Source of the DNA: Megalonaias nervosa
Lineage: Eukaryota; Mollusca; Bivalvia; Unionida; Unionidae
DNA: 64,000 nucleotides
Reading direction: 5' to 3'
Assembly: GCA_016617855.1 (NCBI GenBank)
Contig: JAECUM010001094.1
Location: 62,001-126,000, forward strand
Part shown: piece by piece, positions 63,938-64,000 of the stretch
How the letters are laid out: the number at the start of each line of letters is the position of its first letter
How positions within the stretch are numbered: the stretch's first letter is position 1
Notes under the pieces: generated by a model
The model's database searches: none
What the model saw: the letters and a program-made list of their open reading frames with translations, nothing else
Told to the model about the DNA's origin: nothing
Made by a program: the position numbers and the translations under genes

Positions 63938-64000
63938 CTGGAAAGAAAATAGCAACAAATGTGGCTGTTATTAACAGGAGTGAAACTGAAATATAGTATA

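Overview
The window is animal nuclear DNA: AT-rich, intron-rich and dense in tandem repeats. Small exons of 80-272 bp sit between 1-6 kb introns with GT-AG (one GC-AG) splice sites. The mobile elements and dispersed repeats (an RTE-like LINE, a DIRS-like retrotransposon, a tRNA-derived SINE, 'GTGACCTT'-type and 'TTAATCAAAA'-type degenerate repeats) look like those of molluscs, probably a bivalve or a relative. That taxonomic call is inference from repeat style and protein similarity, not a search result.

One gene fills the window on the minus strand: an axonemal dynein heavy chain that best fits the DNAH6 inner-arm class. I place 25 consecutive exons (63937 down to 2907). All splice in phase and add up to 4005 bp, or 1335 codons, without a stop. 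In order they encode part of the N-terminal tail, the linker, all of AAA1 (Walker A in exon 17, Walker B in exon 18, sensor I in exon 19) and AAA2 (Walker A in exon 21, Walker B-like region in exon 23), and the start of the AAA2-AAA3 connection. The gene runs off both edges: the N-terminus lies beyond 64000, and AAA3-AAA6, stalk and microtubule-binding domain lie beyond base 1. I see no second protein-coding host gene.

The introns hold more than 25 minisatellite arrays (units of 21-84 bp) and several microsatellites. They also hold a dead, 5'-truncated LINE (21731-24304, plus strand), a decayed DIRS-like element (about 45900-49400, minus strand) split by a CpG-richer LTR-like insertion (about 46750-48450), a tRNA-SINE (5211-5470), a degenerate second tRNA-like SINE (43700-43815), a pair of about 640-bp uncharacterised repeats (35031-35677, 55159-55794), the second nested in an element with about 120-bp inverted ends (54858-56216), and small palindromic elements.

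The most unusual observation is that three independent minisatellites (16381-17204, 19672-20594, about 51915-52266) abut the 3' end of an exon, and their units are copies of the exon end plus its 5' splice site. Each donor is therefore followed by a series of 5 to about 24 decoy donors. I found no prokaryotic-type system, CRISPR array, rRNA or intact tRNA gene.
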